DNA from: Roseomonas sp.
Lineage (GTDB): Bacteria > Pseudomonadota > Alphaproteobacteria > Acetobacterales > Acetobacteraceae
DNA length: 64,000 nucleotides
Direction of reading: 5' to 3'
NCBI GenBank assembly: GCA_020249145.1
Contig: JADCGF010000003.1
Span: forward strand, 1-64,000
This document shows, piece after piece, positions 26,944 to 36,009 of the stretch. A program made the translations under genes and the position numbers. Under the pieces are notes generated by a model that was not told the origin of the DNA, did not search any database, and saw only the letters and a list, made by a program, of their open reading frames with translations. How positions within the stretch are numbered: position 1 is the stretch's first letter; each line of letters begins with the position of its first letter.

Positions 26944-27906
26944 ATGCGCCTTGGTCAAGCAAGCCCAGCCCGCGCCACCACGCGCCTGCGCGCGCTTCTG
27001 AAGGAACCCGCGCCGCTGATCCTGCCCGGCTGCTTCAACGCCATGTCAGCCCGCATTCTGGAACATGCGGGTTTCCCGGCGCTTTACATGTCGGGCTATG
27101 GCACTTCGCTCAATCTGCTCGGCCTGCCCGATGCGGGGTTGATTACGCTGACCGAAATGGCGCTGAACGCGAAGCTGATCGCCTCTGCCGTGCGGGCGCC
27201 ATTGATTGCCGATGCTGATACCGGTTTCGGCAATGCCATCAATGTGGTGCGCACGGTGGAAGAATATATCCGCGCCGGCGTGGCGGGGCTGCATTTGGAA
27301 GACCAAGTGGCGCCCAAGCGCTGCGGCCATGTGGCGGGGCGGGAAGTGATTGCGCGGGATGAAGCCGTGCTGAAAATCCGTGCCGCCTGCCAAACCCGTG
27401 ATGCGCTGGACCCGGATTTCGTGATCATCGCGCGCACCGATGCACGCGGCGCGCATGGCGGTTCCATGGAAGAAGCCATCACCCGTGCCAATGCGTTTTT
27501 GGAAGCAGGCGCGGACCTCGCCTTCGTGGAAGGCCCGAAGGACAAGGAAGAGGTTGCGCATATCTGCCAGGCGGTGAAAGGCCCGGTATTCTACAACATG
27601 ACCGGCATTTCGCCGCGCTTCACCGCGGAAGAAATGGCCGCGATTGGCATTCGCGCCTGCATCCTGCCGGGTGCGGCGATGCGCGCCACCATCATGGCAA
27701 TTCATGATTTCGCGACCACGCTGAAGGCCGAAGGCCCCATGGCGGAGGCTGCCTATGATGCGCGCTTCAAGCAGCACCCCATGGGCAATTTGCATGGCTT
27801 TGCGGGGTTTGACCGCATCCGCGAAATGGAAGCCGAATTCCTGCCGGCGGAAGCGGCGGAAAAGTACCAAGGCGGCCTTGGCTACGCGCCCAAGGCAGCC
27901 GAATAG
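26944..27906 (+). CDS. Isocitrate lyase/PEP mutase family enzyme
   Basis: This is a 320-residue TIM-barrel enzyme of the isocitrate lyase/phosphonomutase superfamily. Diagnostic features are LPGCFNAMSARILEHAGFPA at the start, ADADTGFGNAINVVRTVEEY (metal site), HLEDQVAPKRCGH (the KKCGH-type loop with active-site Cys) and IIARTDARG. It fits best with oxaloacetate decarboxylase or carboxyvinyl-carboxyphosphonate mutase-like members; methylisocitrate lyase is less likely given the sequence around the loop. It starts 13 bases after the nitroreductase, so it belongs to the same operon. Confidence 0.88.
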   Translation: MRLGQASPARATTRLRALLKEPAPLILPGCFNAMSARILEHAGFPALYMSGYGTSLNLLGLPDAGLITLTEMALNAKLIASAVRAPLIADADTGFGNAINVVRTVEEYIRAGVAGLHLEDQVAPKRCGHVAGREVIARDEAVLKIRAACQTRDALDPDFVIIARTDARGAHGGSMEEAITRANAFLEAGADLAFVEGPKDKEEVAHICQAVKGPVFYNMTGISPRFTAEEMAAIGIRACILPGAAMRATIMAIHDFATTLKAEGPMAEAAYDARFKQHPMGNLHGFAGFDRIREMEAEFLPAEAAEKYQGGLGYAPKAAE

Positions 27907-27935
27907 GTTTAAGGTGCTGCCAGGGGCTAGCGCGT

Positions 27936-28030
27936 GTTGCGTTCACATGAGTTCACGCAACCCGCTCTACATATTTGTTTTTCGAGCATCTTCACCCGTT
28001 CAGATGATTCCATCTGAACGTGATCTGCTC
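27936..28030. repeat. Nested palindromic element
   Basis: GTTGCGT 27936-27942 pairs with ACGCAAC 27955-27961. A larger palindrome follows: GAGCA 27984-27988 with TGCTC 28026-28030 as outer arms, and CGTTCAGATG 27997-28006 with CATCTGAACG 28011-28020 as a perfect 10-bp inner stem around ATTC. This looks like the dispersed intergenic palindromes known from many alphaproteobacteria and may also separate the transcripts on either side. Confidence 0.7.
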
Positions 28031-28042
28031 TGAGGCCGCGCC

Positions 28043-28888
28043 ATGTCCCACGCCACGCTTGCCGGCTGCGGCGCGCTGATCCTCTGGGCGTTTCTCGCCC
28101 TGCTGTCGCGGCTCGCCGTTGGCATCCCGCCGCTGCAGCTTACCGCCATGGGTTTCGCCATCGGCGGCGGGGTTGGGCTGGCCGTGGTGCTGGCGCGCGG
28201 CAAGGCGGCGGCGCTGCGCCAGGGGCCGCTCGCCTGGGCGCATGGCGTGGGCGGGCTGTTTGGCTATCACGCGCTCTACTTCCTCGCCTTCGCGCTGGCG
28301 CCGCCGCTGGAAGTGAACCTGATTAACTATCTCTGGCCGCTGCTGATCGTGCTGCTCGCCGCGCCGATCCGCGGGCTGCGGCTCGGCCCCGTGCGGCTCG
28401 CCGGGGTGGCACTCGGCTTCGCTGGCTGCGCCCTGCTTGTCGGCCCCGGCGCGTCCTTCCCACCAGAAGCGCTGCACGGCTTCATCGCTGCGGCGGGCTG
28501 CGCGGTGGTCTGGGCGGTCTATTCGGTCACCGCCGGCACGCCGCACCTCGCCCGCGTCCCGACCGAGGCGGTGGCGGGCTTCTGCCTGGCGACGGCGGCA
28601 CTGGCCGCTATGCTGCACCTAGGCCTTGAGGCCACCGTGGCGCCGGATGCCCGGCAATGGCTGGCGGTGCTGCTGCTCGGCCTGGGGCCAGTCGGCGCGG
28701 CCTTCTTCCTGTGGGATGTCGGGATGAAGCGCGGCGACCCGCGGCTGCTTGGCACGCTGGCCTATGCTGTGCCGGTCGCTTCAACCCTGCTGCTGATCGC
28801 CGCCGGAGAGGGCGAGCTTTCCTGGCGCGCTGCGCTGGCGACCTTGATGGTCGCCGGCGGCGGCTTCATCGCGGCGCGGGCGAGGTAG
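28043..28888 (+). CDS. DMT-superfamily exporter (EamA/YddG type)
   Basis: This is a 281-residue inner-membrane protein with about ten hydrophobic helices, built from two EamA repeats. The first repeat shows GALILWAFLALLSRLAVG and YLAFALAPPLEVNLINYLWP, which resembles the aromatic amino acid exporter YddG. GAGG at 28033-28036 precedes ATG 28043. The gene looks more GC-rich than its neighbours and lies directly after a palindromic element, which hints at separate acquisition. The substrate is not known from sequence. Confidence 0.88.
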   Translation: MSHATLAGCGALILWAFLALLSRLAVGIPPLQLTAMGFAIGGGVGLAVVLARGKAAALRQGPLAWAHGVGGLFGYHALYFLAFALAPPLEVNLINYLWPLLIVLLAAPIRGLRLGPVRLAGVALGFAGCALLVGPGASFPPEALHGFIAAAGCAVVWAVYSVTAGTPHLARVPTEAVAGFCLATAALAAMLHLGLEATVAPDARQWLAVLLLGLGPVGAAFFLWDVGMKRGDPRLLGTLAYAVPVASTLLLIAAGEGELSWRAALATLMVAGGGFIAARAR

Positions 28889-29024
28889 CCGGCCTGGCTT
28901 TGGCAGCGGCAGTACGCCGTGCAGATGCCTCGCGATGTTGCGCGGCCAGAGCAGGTCCGGCATCCTCTGCCAGCGGCTGCGTAGGCAAAGAAAGCAAGCA
29001 GCAACAAGGAAACGGAGCGAAACA

Positions 29025-29909
29025 ATGGATGGCACCCCGAAACTCGCCTGCCCCTGGGACCGCACAGAGGAATCCCTTGGCAATGTTGTTGAATTGCAGC
29101 ATGTCAATCTGCAAGTGCCGGATCAGTTGAAGGCAACGGCCTTTTACATCAGCGCGCTTGGCCTAACGCGCGACCCGTATCTGATGACGGGCATTGACAA
29201 TATGTGGGCCAATGTCGGCATCAGCCAGTTCCATTTGCCAAGCGGCCCCGCGCAGGTATTGCGCGGCACGACGGGTCTGGTGTTGCCGGATCGCGCGCAA
29301 TTGCTGCATCGGCTGGATCGCGCACGGCGCTGGCTGGAAGGCACACAATATAGCTTCACCGAGGCTGAGGATCATGTTGATGTGACCTGCCCCTGGGGCA
29401 ATCGCATGCGCTGCCATAGCCCGGATGCCGAAAAACTTGGCCGCATCACGCTCGGCATGCCTTATGTCGAATTTGATGTCGCGCATGGCACGCTGCCTGG
29501 CATTGCGCGCTTCTATGAGCAGATCATCGGCACCAGCACGGCAATGCGCGATGGCCTGCTTTATGTGCGCGTGGCGCGCGAGCAATTCCTGATCTTTCGC
29601 GAAACCGACAAGCCGCAACCCGCTTTTGATGGCCACCATGTCCAATTGGCCTTTGTGGATTTCGGCGGCATCTACAATCGGCTGAATGAACGCGGGCTGA
29701 TTTCACGTGAAGACAGCGCGCATCAATACCGCTTCATCAAGGTGGTAGACCCGAATGATGGGCGCGTGCTGTTTGAAGTGGAACATGAAATCCGCAGCAT
29801 GACGCACCCGCTGTTCATGCGCCCGCTGGTCAATCGCAACGCGGCGATCACCAATAATTACTACTCCCCCGGCAATGAAGCAGCAGTCGCTGCCATGCCC
29901 CCGGCCTGA
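29025..29909 (+). CDS. VOC family protein with two glyoxalase-like modules
   Basis: This is a 294-residue protein. The start is ATG 29025 (MDGTPKLACPWDRTEESLGN), with a purine-rich AAGGAAACGGAG ahead. Two vicinal-oxygen-chelate modules can be seen: about 25-125 (VELQHVNLQVPDQLKATAFY) and about 140-255 (GMPYVEFDVAHGTLPGIARF, later HHVQLAFVDFGGIYNRL). Metal-ligand His and Glu candidates exist in both. The family covers extradiol dioxygenases, glyoxalases and resistance proteins, so the reaction stays open. It ends one base before the convergent ccmB. Confidence 0.85.
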   Translation: MDGTPKLACPWDRTEESLGNVVELQHVNLQVPDQLKATAFYISALGLTRDPYLMTGIDNMWANVGISQFHLPSGPAQVLRGTTGLVLPDRAQLLHRLDRARRWLEGTQYSFTEAEDHVDVTCPWGNRMRCHSPDAEKLGRITLGMPYVEFDVAHGTLPGIARFYEQIIGTSTAMRDGLLYVRVAREQFLIFRETDKPQPAFDGHHVQLAFVDFGGIYNRLNERGLISREDSAHQYRFIKVVDPNDGRVLFEVEHEIRSMTHPLFMRPLVNRNAAITNNYYSPGNEAAVAAMPPA

Positions 29910-29910
29910 A

Positions 29911-30585
29911 TCAGTCGCTGCTAAGCGCCGCCCCCGCCGCCAAGGGCGCGAGGGGGGCGGCGATAGACACCCCCGCCCCCAGCAGCAGCAGGAAGGGGGC
30001 GGCGGAAAGCCCGGCGCTGGCGGCTTCAATCGCCGCCGCGCCGAAGATTACCGCCGGAATCGCGAGCGGCAGCACCAGAAGCGGCAACAGCACGCCACCG
30101 CGCCGCGCGCCGAGTGTTAGCGCCGCGCCCAAAGTGCCAAGCAGCGACAAAAGCGCGGTCGCCAAAGCCAGTGCCGCCATCGCCACCCCCCAGGCTTCCA
30201 CCGGCAGGTTCAGCATGGCCGCCGCGATGGGTGTCGCCGCAATCAGCGGCACGCCCGTGGTCAGCCAATGGCCCAGCGCCTTGGCCGCCGCCAAAGCACT
30301 GCGTGGCAGGCCAGACAGCAGCAATTGATCGAGCGAGCCATCCTCCGCCTCCGCCCCGAATAGCCGGTCCAAAGGCAAAAGCGCCGCCAACAGCGCAGCG
30401 GCCAGCAGCGCGCCGGGGGCAAGGCGGGAAAGGGTTTCCGGCGCTGGCCCGACGCCAAAAGGAAAAAGCGCCGCCACCAGTACAAAAAATAGCACCGCCG
30501 CCAGCGTATCCGCTGGGTGGCGCAAAGCGAGCTTCCATTCCCGCCCCAGCACGGCGAGGAAGGCGCCAAATACTCCGCCGCTCAT
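29911..30585 (-). CDS. ccmB: Heme exporter protein CcmB
   Basis: This is a 224-residue, six-helix membrane subunit of the CcmAB ABC complex of cytochrome c maturation system I, which drives release of holo-CcmE from CcmCD. The N-terminus (FLAVLGREWKLALRHPADTL) and the cytoplasmic EDGSLDQLLLSGLPRSALAAAK stretch are typical. It overlaps ccmA by four bases. ccmC does not follow; the next gene is convergent, so the rest of the ccm set is elsewhere. Confidence 0.95.
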   Translation of the reverse strand: MSGGVFGAFLAVLGREWKLALRHPADTLAAVLFFVLVAALFPFGVGPAPETLSRLAPGALLAAALLAALLPLDRLFGAEAEDGSLDQLLLSGLPRSALAAAKALGHWLTTGVPLIAATPIAAAMLNLPVEAWGVAMAALALATALLSLLGTLGAALTLGARRGGVLLPLLVLPLAIPAVIFGAAAIEAASAGLSAAPFLLLLGAGVSIAAPLAPLAAGAALSSD

Positions 30586-31256
30586 AGCTTAAGTTCCACC
30601 GCATCCGGCAGCGGCAAGGGCAGATGGGTCGCGGCCAGAATGGCGCCGCCCGCCGCGCGGTGCCGCGCCATCAGCGTCCCAAGCCGCGCGACAGAGGCCG
30701 CATCCAACCCAAGGCTAGGTTCATCCAGCAACCAAAGCCGCGTGGGCGCCAAGGCAAGCCGCGCCAAGGCCAGCCGCCGCCTTTGCCCGGTGGACAGCAC
30801 CCGCCCTGGCAGCGAAGCCAAAGCGCCAAGGCCAAGCGCTTCCAAGGCCGGGGTCACTTCTCCGCCCCAAAGTGCCGCGTAGAACGCCAGATTCTCTGCC
30901 ACCGTCAGCGCCGGCTTCAGCGCATCCTGGCTTGAGATATAGCGCAGCCTCAGCGCGTGCCCGGCGGCGTCCGAGCGTGCGGACGTGCCTTCCAACAGCA
31001 CCTCCCCCTCGGCGGCGGGCAGCAGCCCGGCGATCACGCGAAGCAAGCTCGATTTGCCGGCACCATTGGCCCCTGTCAGCAGCAGCGCACCGCCTGCGGG
31101 CACGGAGAAACTCAGCCCGGCGAAGATCGCCCGATCACCGCGGATGCAGGCAAGGTCCAGCACGTCCAAAATGGGTTGCCCCGCCGCCAAAATCTGCCCC
31201 CCGCCAATGGACCATACACTATCTCCATGCTTTAAAGCCGCCATTGGCGCGGTCAC
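30582..31256 (-). CDS. ccmA: Cytochrome c biogenesis ATP-binding protein CcmA
   Basis: This is the ATPase subunit of the CcmAB complex. Walker A is TGANGAGKSSLL, the signature segment is LSTGQRRRLALARLAL and Walker B is LWLLDEPSLGLD. The frame from GTG 31256 gives 224 residues, about 25 more than usual; the family core begins near ILDVLDLACIRGDRAIF, so the true start may be internal, but no ATG lies there. It is divergent from acnA with 35 bases between the starts. Confidence 0.92.
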   Translation of the reverse strand: MTAPMAALKHGDSVWSIGGGQILAAGQPILDVLDLACIRGDRAIFAGLSFSVPAGGALLLTGANGAGKSSLLRVIAGLLPAAEGEVLLEGTSARSDAAGHALRLRYISSQDALKPALTVAENLAFYAALWGGEVTPALEALGLGALASLPGRVLSTGQRRRLALARLALAPTRLWLLDEPSLGLDAASVARLGTLMARHRAAGGAILAATHLPLPLPDAVELKL

Positions 31257-31291
31257 GCAAGGCCAGCGCGCTTGAGGAAGGGTAATCAGCC

Positions 31292-33988
31292 ATGCGGATG
31301 ATCGGGCAAGACAGCCTGAAGACTCGTCGTACGCTCAGTGTGGACGGCAAGACCTATCATTATTTCAGCCTGCCCGAGGCAGCGAAGAGCATCGGCGACA
31401 TTTCCCGCCTGCCCTATAGCCTCAAGGTGCTGCTTGAGAATGTGCTGCGCTTCGAAGATGGCCGTTCCTACACGGTGGATGACGCGAAGAAGATCGCCGA
31501 ATGGGTGAAGGATGGCCGTTCCGATAAGGAAGTGCCCTTCCGCCCCGCGCGTATCCTGCTGCAGGATTTCACCGGCGTGCCCGCCGTGGTGGACCTGGCC
31601 GCCATGCGCGATGCCTTGCTTGGCCTGGGCGGTGACCCGCGCAAGGTGAACCCGCTGGTGCCTGTGGATTTGGTGATTGACCATTCGGTGATGGTTGATG
31701 TCTCCGGCACCGCATCCTCGCTTCAGCAGAATGTGGATATCGAATTTGAACGCAATGGGGAGCGTTACGAATTCCTCCGCTGGGGTCAGGAAGCCTTCAA
31801 TAACTTCCGCGTCGTGCCGCCGGGCACGGGCATCTGCCACCAGGTCAATCTGGAATATCTGGCGCAGGTGGTGTGGACCGCGACGGATACCGGCGATGTC
31901 TTTGCCTTCCCCGATTCCTGCTATGGCACGGATAGCCACACCACCATGGTGAATGGCCTTGGCGTGCTGGGCTGGGGTGTTGGTGGGATTGAAGCGGAAG
32001 CCGCCATGCTCGGCCAGCCGATTGCCATGCTTATCCCCGATGTCATCGGCTTCAAGCTGACGGGTTCGGTGAAGGAAGGTGTCACCGCCACCGATCTCGT
32101 GCTGACCGTCACACAAATGCTCCGCAAGAAGGGCGTGGTCGGCAAATTCGTTGAATTCTTTGGCCCTGGCCTGGCGCATCTGCCGCTCGCGGATCGTGCG
32201 ACCATCGGAAATATGGCGCCCGAATATGGCGCGACCTGCGGCTTCTTCCCGGTGGATGACACCACGCTGGAATATCTGCGCCTGTCGGGCCGCGATGAGC
32301 ATCGCATCAACCTGGCGCGCGAATACCTGAAGGCGCAGGGCATGTTCCGTGAGGAAGGCATGCCCGATCCGGTGTTCACCGATACGCTGGAACTGGATCT
32401 CAGCACCGTGGAACCCTCCATGGCCGGGCCGAAGCGGCCGCAGGATCGAGTGGCACTCAGCAATGCCGCGCCGGCCTTCCTGAAGGATTTGGCTGCGGGC
32501 ACCATGGGCGTGCCGGGTGATCAGGCTGATCTGCGCGTGCCGGTGGAAGGGGCGAATTATGACCTCGGCCATGGCGATGTGGTGATTGCGGCCATCACCT
32601 CCTGCACCAATACATCGAACCCCTATGTGCTGGTGGCAGCCGGCCTGGTGGCGAAGAAGGCGGTGGAAAAGGGCCTGACGGCGAAGCCTTGGGTGAAGAC
32701 TTCTCTCGCCCCCGGTTCCCAGGTGGTGACGGAATATCTGAACAAGGCGGGGCTGACGCCCCATCTGGATGCGCTTGGCTTCCAGACTGTGGGCTATGGC
32801 TGCACCACCTGCATCGGCAATTCCGGCCCGCTGCCGGATGCCATTGTGGATGCGATTGAAAACAACAAGCTGGTCGGCGTTTCGGTGCTGTCAGGCAACC
32901 GCAACTTCGAAGGCCGCGTGCATGCCAATGTGCGCGCGAATTACCTCGCCTCGCCCCCGCTGGTGGTGGCCTATGCGCTCGCTGGGACCATCCGCAAGGA
33001 TTTGACCAAGGAGCCGATCGGCACGGGCCGCGATGGCCAGCCGGTTTACCTGAAGGATATCTGGCCGACGCAGAAGGAAGTGAACGATACGGTTCACGCC
33101 GCTGTGACGCGTGAGATGTTCCAGGAACGTTATGGCGATGTCTTCAAGGGCCCGACGCAATGGCAGGCCATTCGCGTTGAAGCGGGCAGCGACACTTATC
33201 GCTGGAATTCGGGCAGCACCTATGTGCAGAACCCGCCTTACTTCGAAGGTATGACGGCCGATCCGAAGCCGGTGGGTGATGTGAAGGGGGCGCGCATTCT
33301 GGCGCAGCTCGCGGACTCAATCACCACCGACCATATCTCCCCGGCTGGGAATATCCGGAAGGCGTCGCCTGCTGGTGAATATCTGCTGGAACACCAAGTG
33401 CGTCAGGCGGATTTCAACAGCTATGGCGCGCGGCGCGGCAACCATCAGGTGATGATGCGCGGCACCTTCGCCAATCCGCGTATCCGGAACGAAATGGTCC
33501 CGGGCGTGGAAGGCGGCATTTCCAAGCATTATCCTTCGGGTGATGTGGCGCCGATCTACACAACGGCGATGCGTTACAAGAATGAAGGCGTGCCGCTGGT
33601 GGTGATTGGCGGCAAGGAATATGGCACGGGGTCTTCGCGCGACTGGGCCGCGAAGGGCACCTATCTGCTCGGCATCAAGGCCGTGATTGCTGAGAGCTTT
33701 GAGCGCATTCACCGCTCAAACCTGGTCGGCATGGGCGTGTTGCCGCTGGTGTTCAAGGAAGGCGAAAGCCGCCAAACACTCGGCATAACTGGCGATGAGA
33801 AGATTGACATCCTGGGCGTGGAAAAGCTTTCGCCCCGCATAATGATGGATGTTGTCATCACCCGCGCTGATGGGTCACAGGTGAAGACCCAGGTGCTCTG
33901 CCGTGTGGATACCGCCGATGAGGTGGAATACTACAAGAATGGCGGCATCCTGCATTACGTCCTGCGCGGGATGGCGAAGGCGGCGTGA
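31292..33988 (+). CDS. acnA: Aconitate hydratase A
   Basis: This is an 898-residue aconitase of the IRP1/AcnA type, a TCA-cycle enzyme that isomerises citrate and isocitrate with a 4Fe-4S cluster. The cluster cysteines lie in SCTNTSNP and [25 protein letters not shown] [14 protein letters not shown] and [15 protein letters not shown] (substrate arginine and swivel domain) are present. The length is full. ATG 31298 is an alternative start two codons on. It is followed after only nine bases by an AT-rich foreign-looking gene. Confidence 0.98.
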   Translation: MRMIGQDSLKTRRTLSVDGKTYHYFSLPEAAKSIGDISRLPYSLKVLLENVLRFEDGRSYTVDDAKKIAEWVKDGRSDKEVPFRPARILLQDFTGVPAVVDLAAMRDALLGLGGDPRKVNPLVPVDLVIDHSVMVDVSGTASSLQQNVDIEFERNGERYEFLRWGQEAFNNFRVVPPGTGICHQVNLEYLAQVVWTATDTGDVFAFPDSCYGTDSHTTMVNGLGVLGWGVGGIEAEAAMLGQPIAMLIPDVIGFKLTGSVKEGVTATDLVLTVTQMLRKKGVVGKFVEFFGPGLAHLPLADRATIGNMAPEYGATCGFFPVDDTTLEYLRLSGRDEHRINLAREYLKAQGMFREEGMPDPVFTDTLELDLSTVEPSMAGPKRPQDRVALSNAAPAFLKDLAAGTMGVPGDQADLRVPVEGANYDLGHGDVVIAAITSCTNTSNPYVLVAAGLVAKKAVEKGLTAKPWVKTSLAPGSQVVTEYLNKAGLTPHLDALGFQTVGYGCTTCIGNSGPLPDAIVDAIENNKLVGVSVLSGNRNFEGRVHANVRANYLASPPLVVAYALAGTIRKDLTKEPIGTGRDGQPVYLKDIWPTQKEVNDTVHAAVTREMFQERYGDVFKGPTQWQAIRVEAGSDTYRWNSGSTYVQNPPYFEGMTADPKPVGDVKGARILAQLADSITTDHISPAGNIRKASPAGEYLLEHQVRQADFNSYGARRGNHQVMMRGTFANPRIRNEMVPGVEGGISKHYPSGDVAPIYTTAMRYKNEGVPLVVIGGKEYGTGSSRDWAAKGTYLLGIKAVIAESFERIHRSNLVGMGVLPLVFKEGESRQTLGITGDEKIDILGVEKLSPRIMMDVVITRADGSQVKTQVLCRVDTADEVEYYKNGGILHYVLRGMAKAA

Positions 33989-33997
33989 AGTAACCAA

Positions 33998-35044
33998 ATG
34001 GTAGAAATACCTATTCTTGTGAGCTTCCCGAAGCGAGAGCTGAATCGTGCTGGTGCCGCCCTAAGGGAGGCACCAGACACCTCGCCCCCGCAAGCATCTC
34101 TCGACGTACTACGCCAATGGAGGTCCGCACATCAGGCGCCATTAAACACCGTTCAGATGTGGTTGCGCAGCGTAATACGATCAGAACCCAGGAAAGATAT
34201 AATCGTTGCGCAAAGGCTAAAGCGAGCGCCGTCGATAATCAGAAAACTCAAGAGATTTAAGACGATGGAGCTCTCAACAATGCAAGACATTGGTGGGTGT
34301 CGGATTATTTGCAAAGATCGCAAGTCGATTAAAAGGATAGTCGAGAAGATAAAAAAATCTAAGGCCCAACACCTGCGTAACATCAGAAATGATTACATTA
34401 TTCGTCCGAAGGACGACGGGTATCGCGGGATTCACATCATTGCGCGAACTAAAAATAATAAACCAACGTTTGAGCATCTCAACAATTTCAAAATTGAAAT
34501 ACAAGTTAGGACCAAAGCGCAACACGCGTGGGCGACAGCGGTTGAAACGGTCGATCTCTTCCAAAAAACGGGTATAAAGTCGGGAAATCAATCCTCTCTG
34601 TGGTCTGAATTTTTCTTAAACGTTTCTGATTGTATAGCTTATGATGAGGACCCAAGTGGTACTTTAATTGCGAGTTTTGAGAGTGCAAAATCACGAGCAC
34701 TTGAACTCTATAATGAATTACGTGTTGGCGAAAGACTTGAGGCTTATCGGGAAACACTTAGACTTTTCAATAAATTTAAAAACAAATCAGGTGCAATTTT
34801 TGTTCTGGTTTTAGATACTGCTGACGAGAAAAGCGTGCTGAGAGGTTATGCATTCAAGGCAACCATGGCGGAAGAGGCAAACCAAAGGTATCTAGAGGAG
34901 GAGCAGCGAACGCTTGGCGACGCACAAAAAGATGTGGTCCTGGTGAGCGCACTCGGGATTGATGTGCTGACGGCTGCGTATCCAAATTATTTTTTGGATA
35001 CACGAAATTTCATAACCATTTGCAGGAAAATTCTTAGTGCTTAA
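33998..35044 (+). CDS. RelA/SpoT synthetase-domain protein (small alarmone synthetase-like)
   Basis: This is a 348-residue protein with a single nucleotidyl-transferase domain of the RelA/SpoT family at about 55-190. Motifs are QRLKRAPSIIRKLKR (72-86), MQDIGGCRI with the metal Asp 97, RPKDDGYRGIH (136-146, nucleotide loop with Tyr) and EIQVRTKAQHAWA (167-179, catalytic Glu). There is no HD hydrolase, TGS or ACT domain. Residues 200-348 form a mixed alpha/beta extension that I do not recognise. The gene is far richer in A and T than acnA and the hydrolase around it. It may be a regulatory synthetase or a toxic SAS acting in phage defence; no antitoxin gene is next to it. Confidence 0.85.
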   Translation: MVEIPILVSFPKRELNRAGAALREAPDTSPPQASLDVLRQWRSAHQAPLNTVQMWLRSVIRSEPRKDIIVAQRLKRAPSIIRKLKRFKTMELSTMQDIGGCRIICKDRKSIKRIVEKIKKSKAQHLRNIRNDYIIRPKDDGYRGIHIIARTKNNKPTFEHLNNFKIEIQVRTKAQHAWATAVETVDLFQKTGIKSGNQSSLWSEFFLNVSDCIAYDEDPSGTLIASFESAKSRALELYNELRVGERLEAYRETLRLFNKFKNKSGAIFVLVLDTADEKSVLRGYAFKATMAEEANQRYLEEEQRTLGDAQKDVVLVSALGIDVLTAAYPNYFLDTRNFITICRKILSA

Positions 35045-35051
35045 GCGAGTC

Positions 35052-35072
35052 AAAAAATCATTCTAATTTTTT
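35052..35072. terminator. AT-rich hairpin after the RelA/SpoT-like gene
   Basis: AAAAAAT at 35052-35058 pairs with ATTTTTT at 35066-35072. The stem is weak, but the T-run on one strand and the A-run on the other could end transcription of both the RelA/SpoT-like gene and the convergent hydrolase. Confidence 0.35.
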
Positions 35073-35099
35073 ACCAAAAAATGGGTTTTATAAGAATTT

Positions 35100-35798
35100 C
35101 TAGTCCGCCAACCAAGCTGCCATCGCCGCATTCACCGCCTCTGGCACTTCCATGCTGGGCAAATGGCCGGAACCGGTGAAGCGGACCAAGCGCGCGCCGG
35201 GAATCGCTGCCGCTATTTCCTCGGCAAGGTAAGGCGGCGTCATAACATCATCCTCCCCCACCGCGACCAGCGTCTTGGCGCGGATCGCCGGCAGATCAGG
35301 GCGCGAGTCCACGCGCCCCATAATGGCGGTTTGCTGCCGCAGGAAGGCATCGCGGCCCACGCGTTCGGCCATGGCCATCACCTCGGCGGCCAAGGGGCCA
35401 TCCAGGCGGGAAGGATGCACCAGCATCGGCAGCAGGCGCGGCGTGACGCCGCGAAACTGCCCGCTTTGCGAAAGTGCTAGCAAGCCGCGTCGGCGTTCCG
35501 TTTGTTCCGGCGTATCGGGCCGGGCCGAAGTATCAAATAGCGCAAGCCGCTTCACCTGCGCGGGCGCGCGACGGGCGATTTCCAAAGCCACGTAACCGCC
35601 CATGGAAAGCCCGGCCACCGCCAGCGGCCCATCCAGCCCGGCAAGCGCCGCTTCTGCCATGGCAGCGATGCTGTCAGCACCCGTCAGGCTGGCCACGACC
35701 ACGCGGCGGGAAGCGCTGAAAACTTCGATCTGGTCGCGCCAAAGCCGGGCATCGCAGAGCAGGCCGGGCAGCAGCAGCAGGGTTTCTTCGTGATCCAT
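35100..35798 (-). CDS. Alpha/beta-fold hydrolase
   Basis: This is a 232-residue alpha/beta hydrolase. The oxyanion-hole region is LLLLPGLLCDARLWRDQ, the nucleophile elbow GLSMGGYVALEIARR (Ser near residue 65), the acid AVGEDDVMTPP (Asp), and the His lies in FTGSGHLPSMEVPE. All three catalytic residues are thus visible. The protein has no signal peptide. Relatives include esterases and enol-lactonases; the substrate is unknown. It diverges from the helicase gene with a 211-base spacer. Confidence 0.9.
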   Translation of the reverse strand: MDHEETLLLLPGLLCDARLWRDQIEVFSASRRVVVASLTGADSIAAMAEAALAGLDGPLAVAGLSMGGYVALEIARRAPAQVKRLALFDTSARPDTPEQTERRRGLLALSQSGQFRGVTPRLLPMLVHPSRLDGPLAAEVMAMAERVGRDAFLRQQTAIMGRVDSRPDLPAIRAKTLVAVGEDDVMTPPYLAEEIAAAIPGARLVRFTGSGHLPSMEVPEAVNAAMAAWLAD

Positions 35799-36009
35799 GG
35801 GCTTGGTCTAGCCGTGTGCCGCCGCCATGGTCCAGGCCAGCCCCGCAGAAGGCTACGGAAATCCTTGATTCCCGCGCCGCTTCGGCGCATAGGGGGCGTG
35901 CTCGCGGTAAGGCGGGCCGGATCCGCCGGCCCCGGCATGCGCGCCCCGCCGGGGCTCGGCCTTTCCCGCACCCACCGCCAAGCGCTCATAGCGCGGGCCT
36001 AGAAAGCGA

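Noticed and set aside
33989..34050. Inverted repeat flanking the RelA/SpoT-like insert, as for the other island
   Set aside because: Only a short partial match (AGAAAT..ATTCTT against AAGAATTTCT near 35090) exists, too short and imperfect to support.
35799..36009. Riboswitch or small RNA in the helicase leader
   Set aside because: The stretch is GC-rich with only short inverted repeats; nothing matches a known leader and no clear helicase start can be fixed from it.
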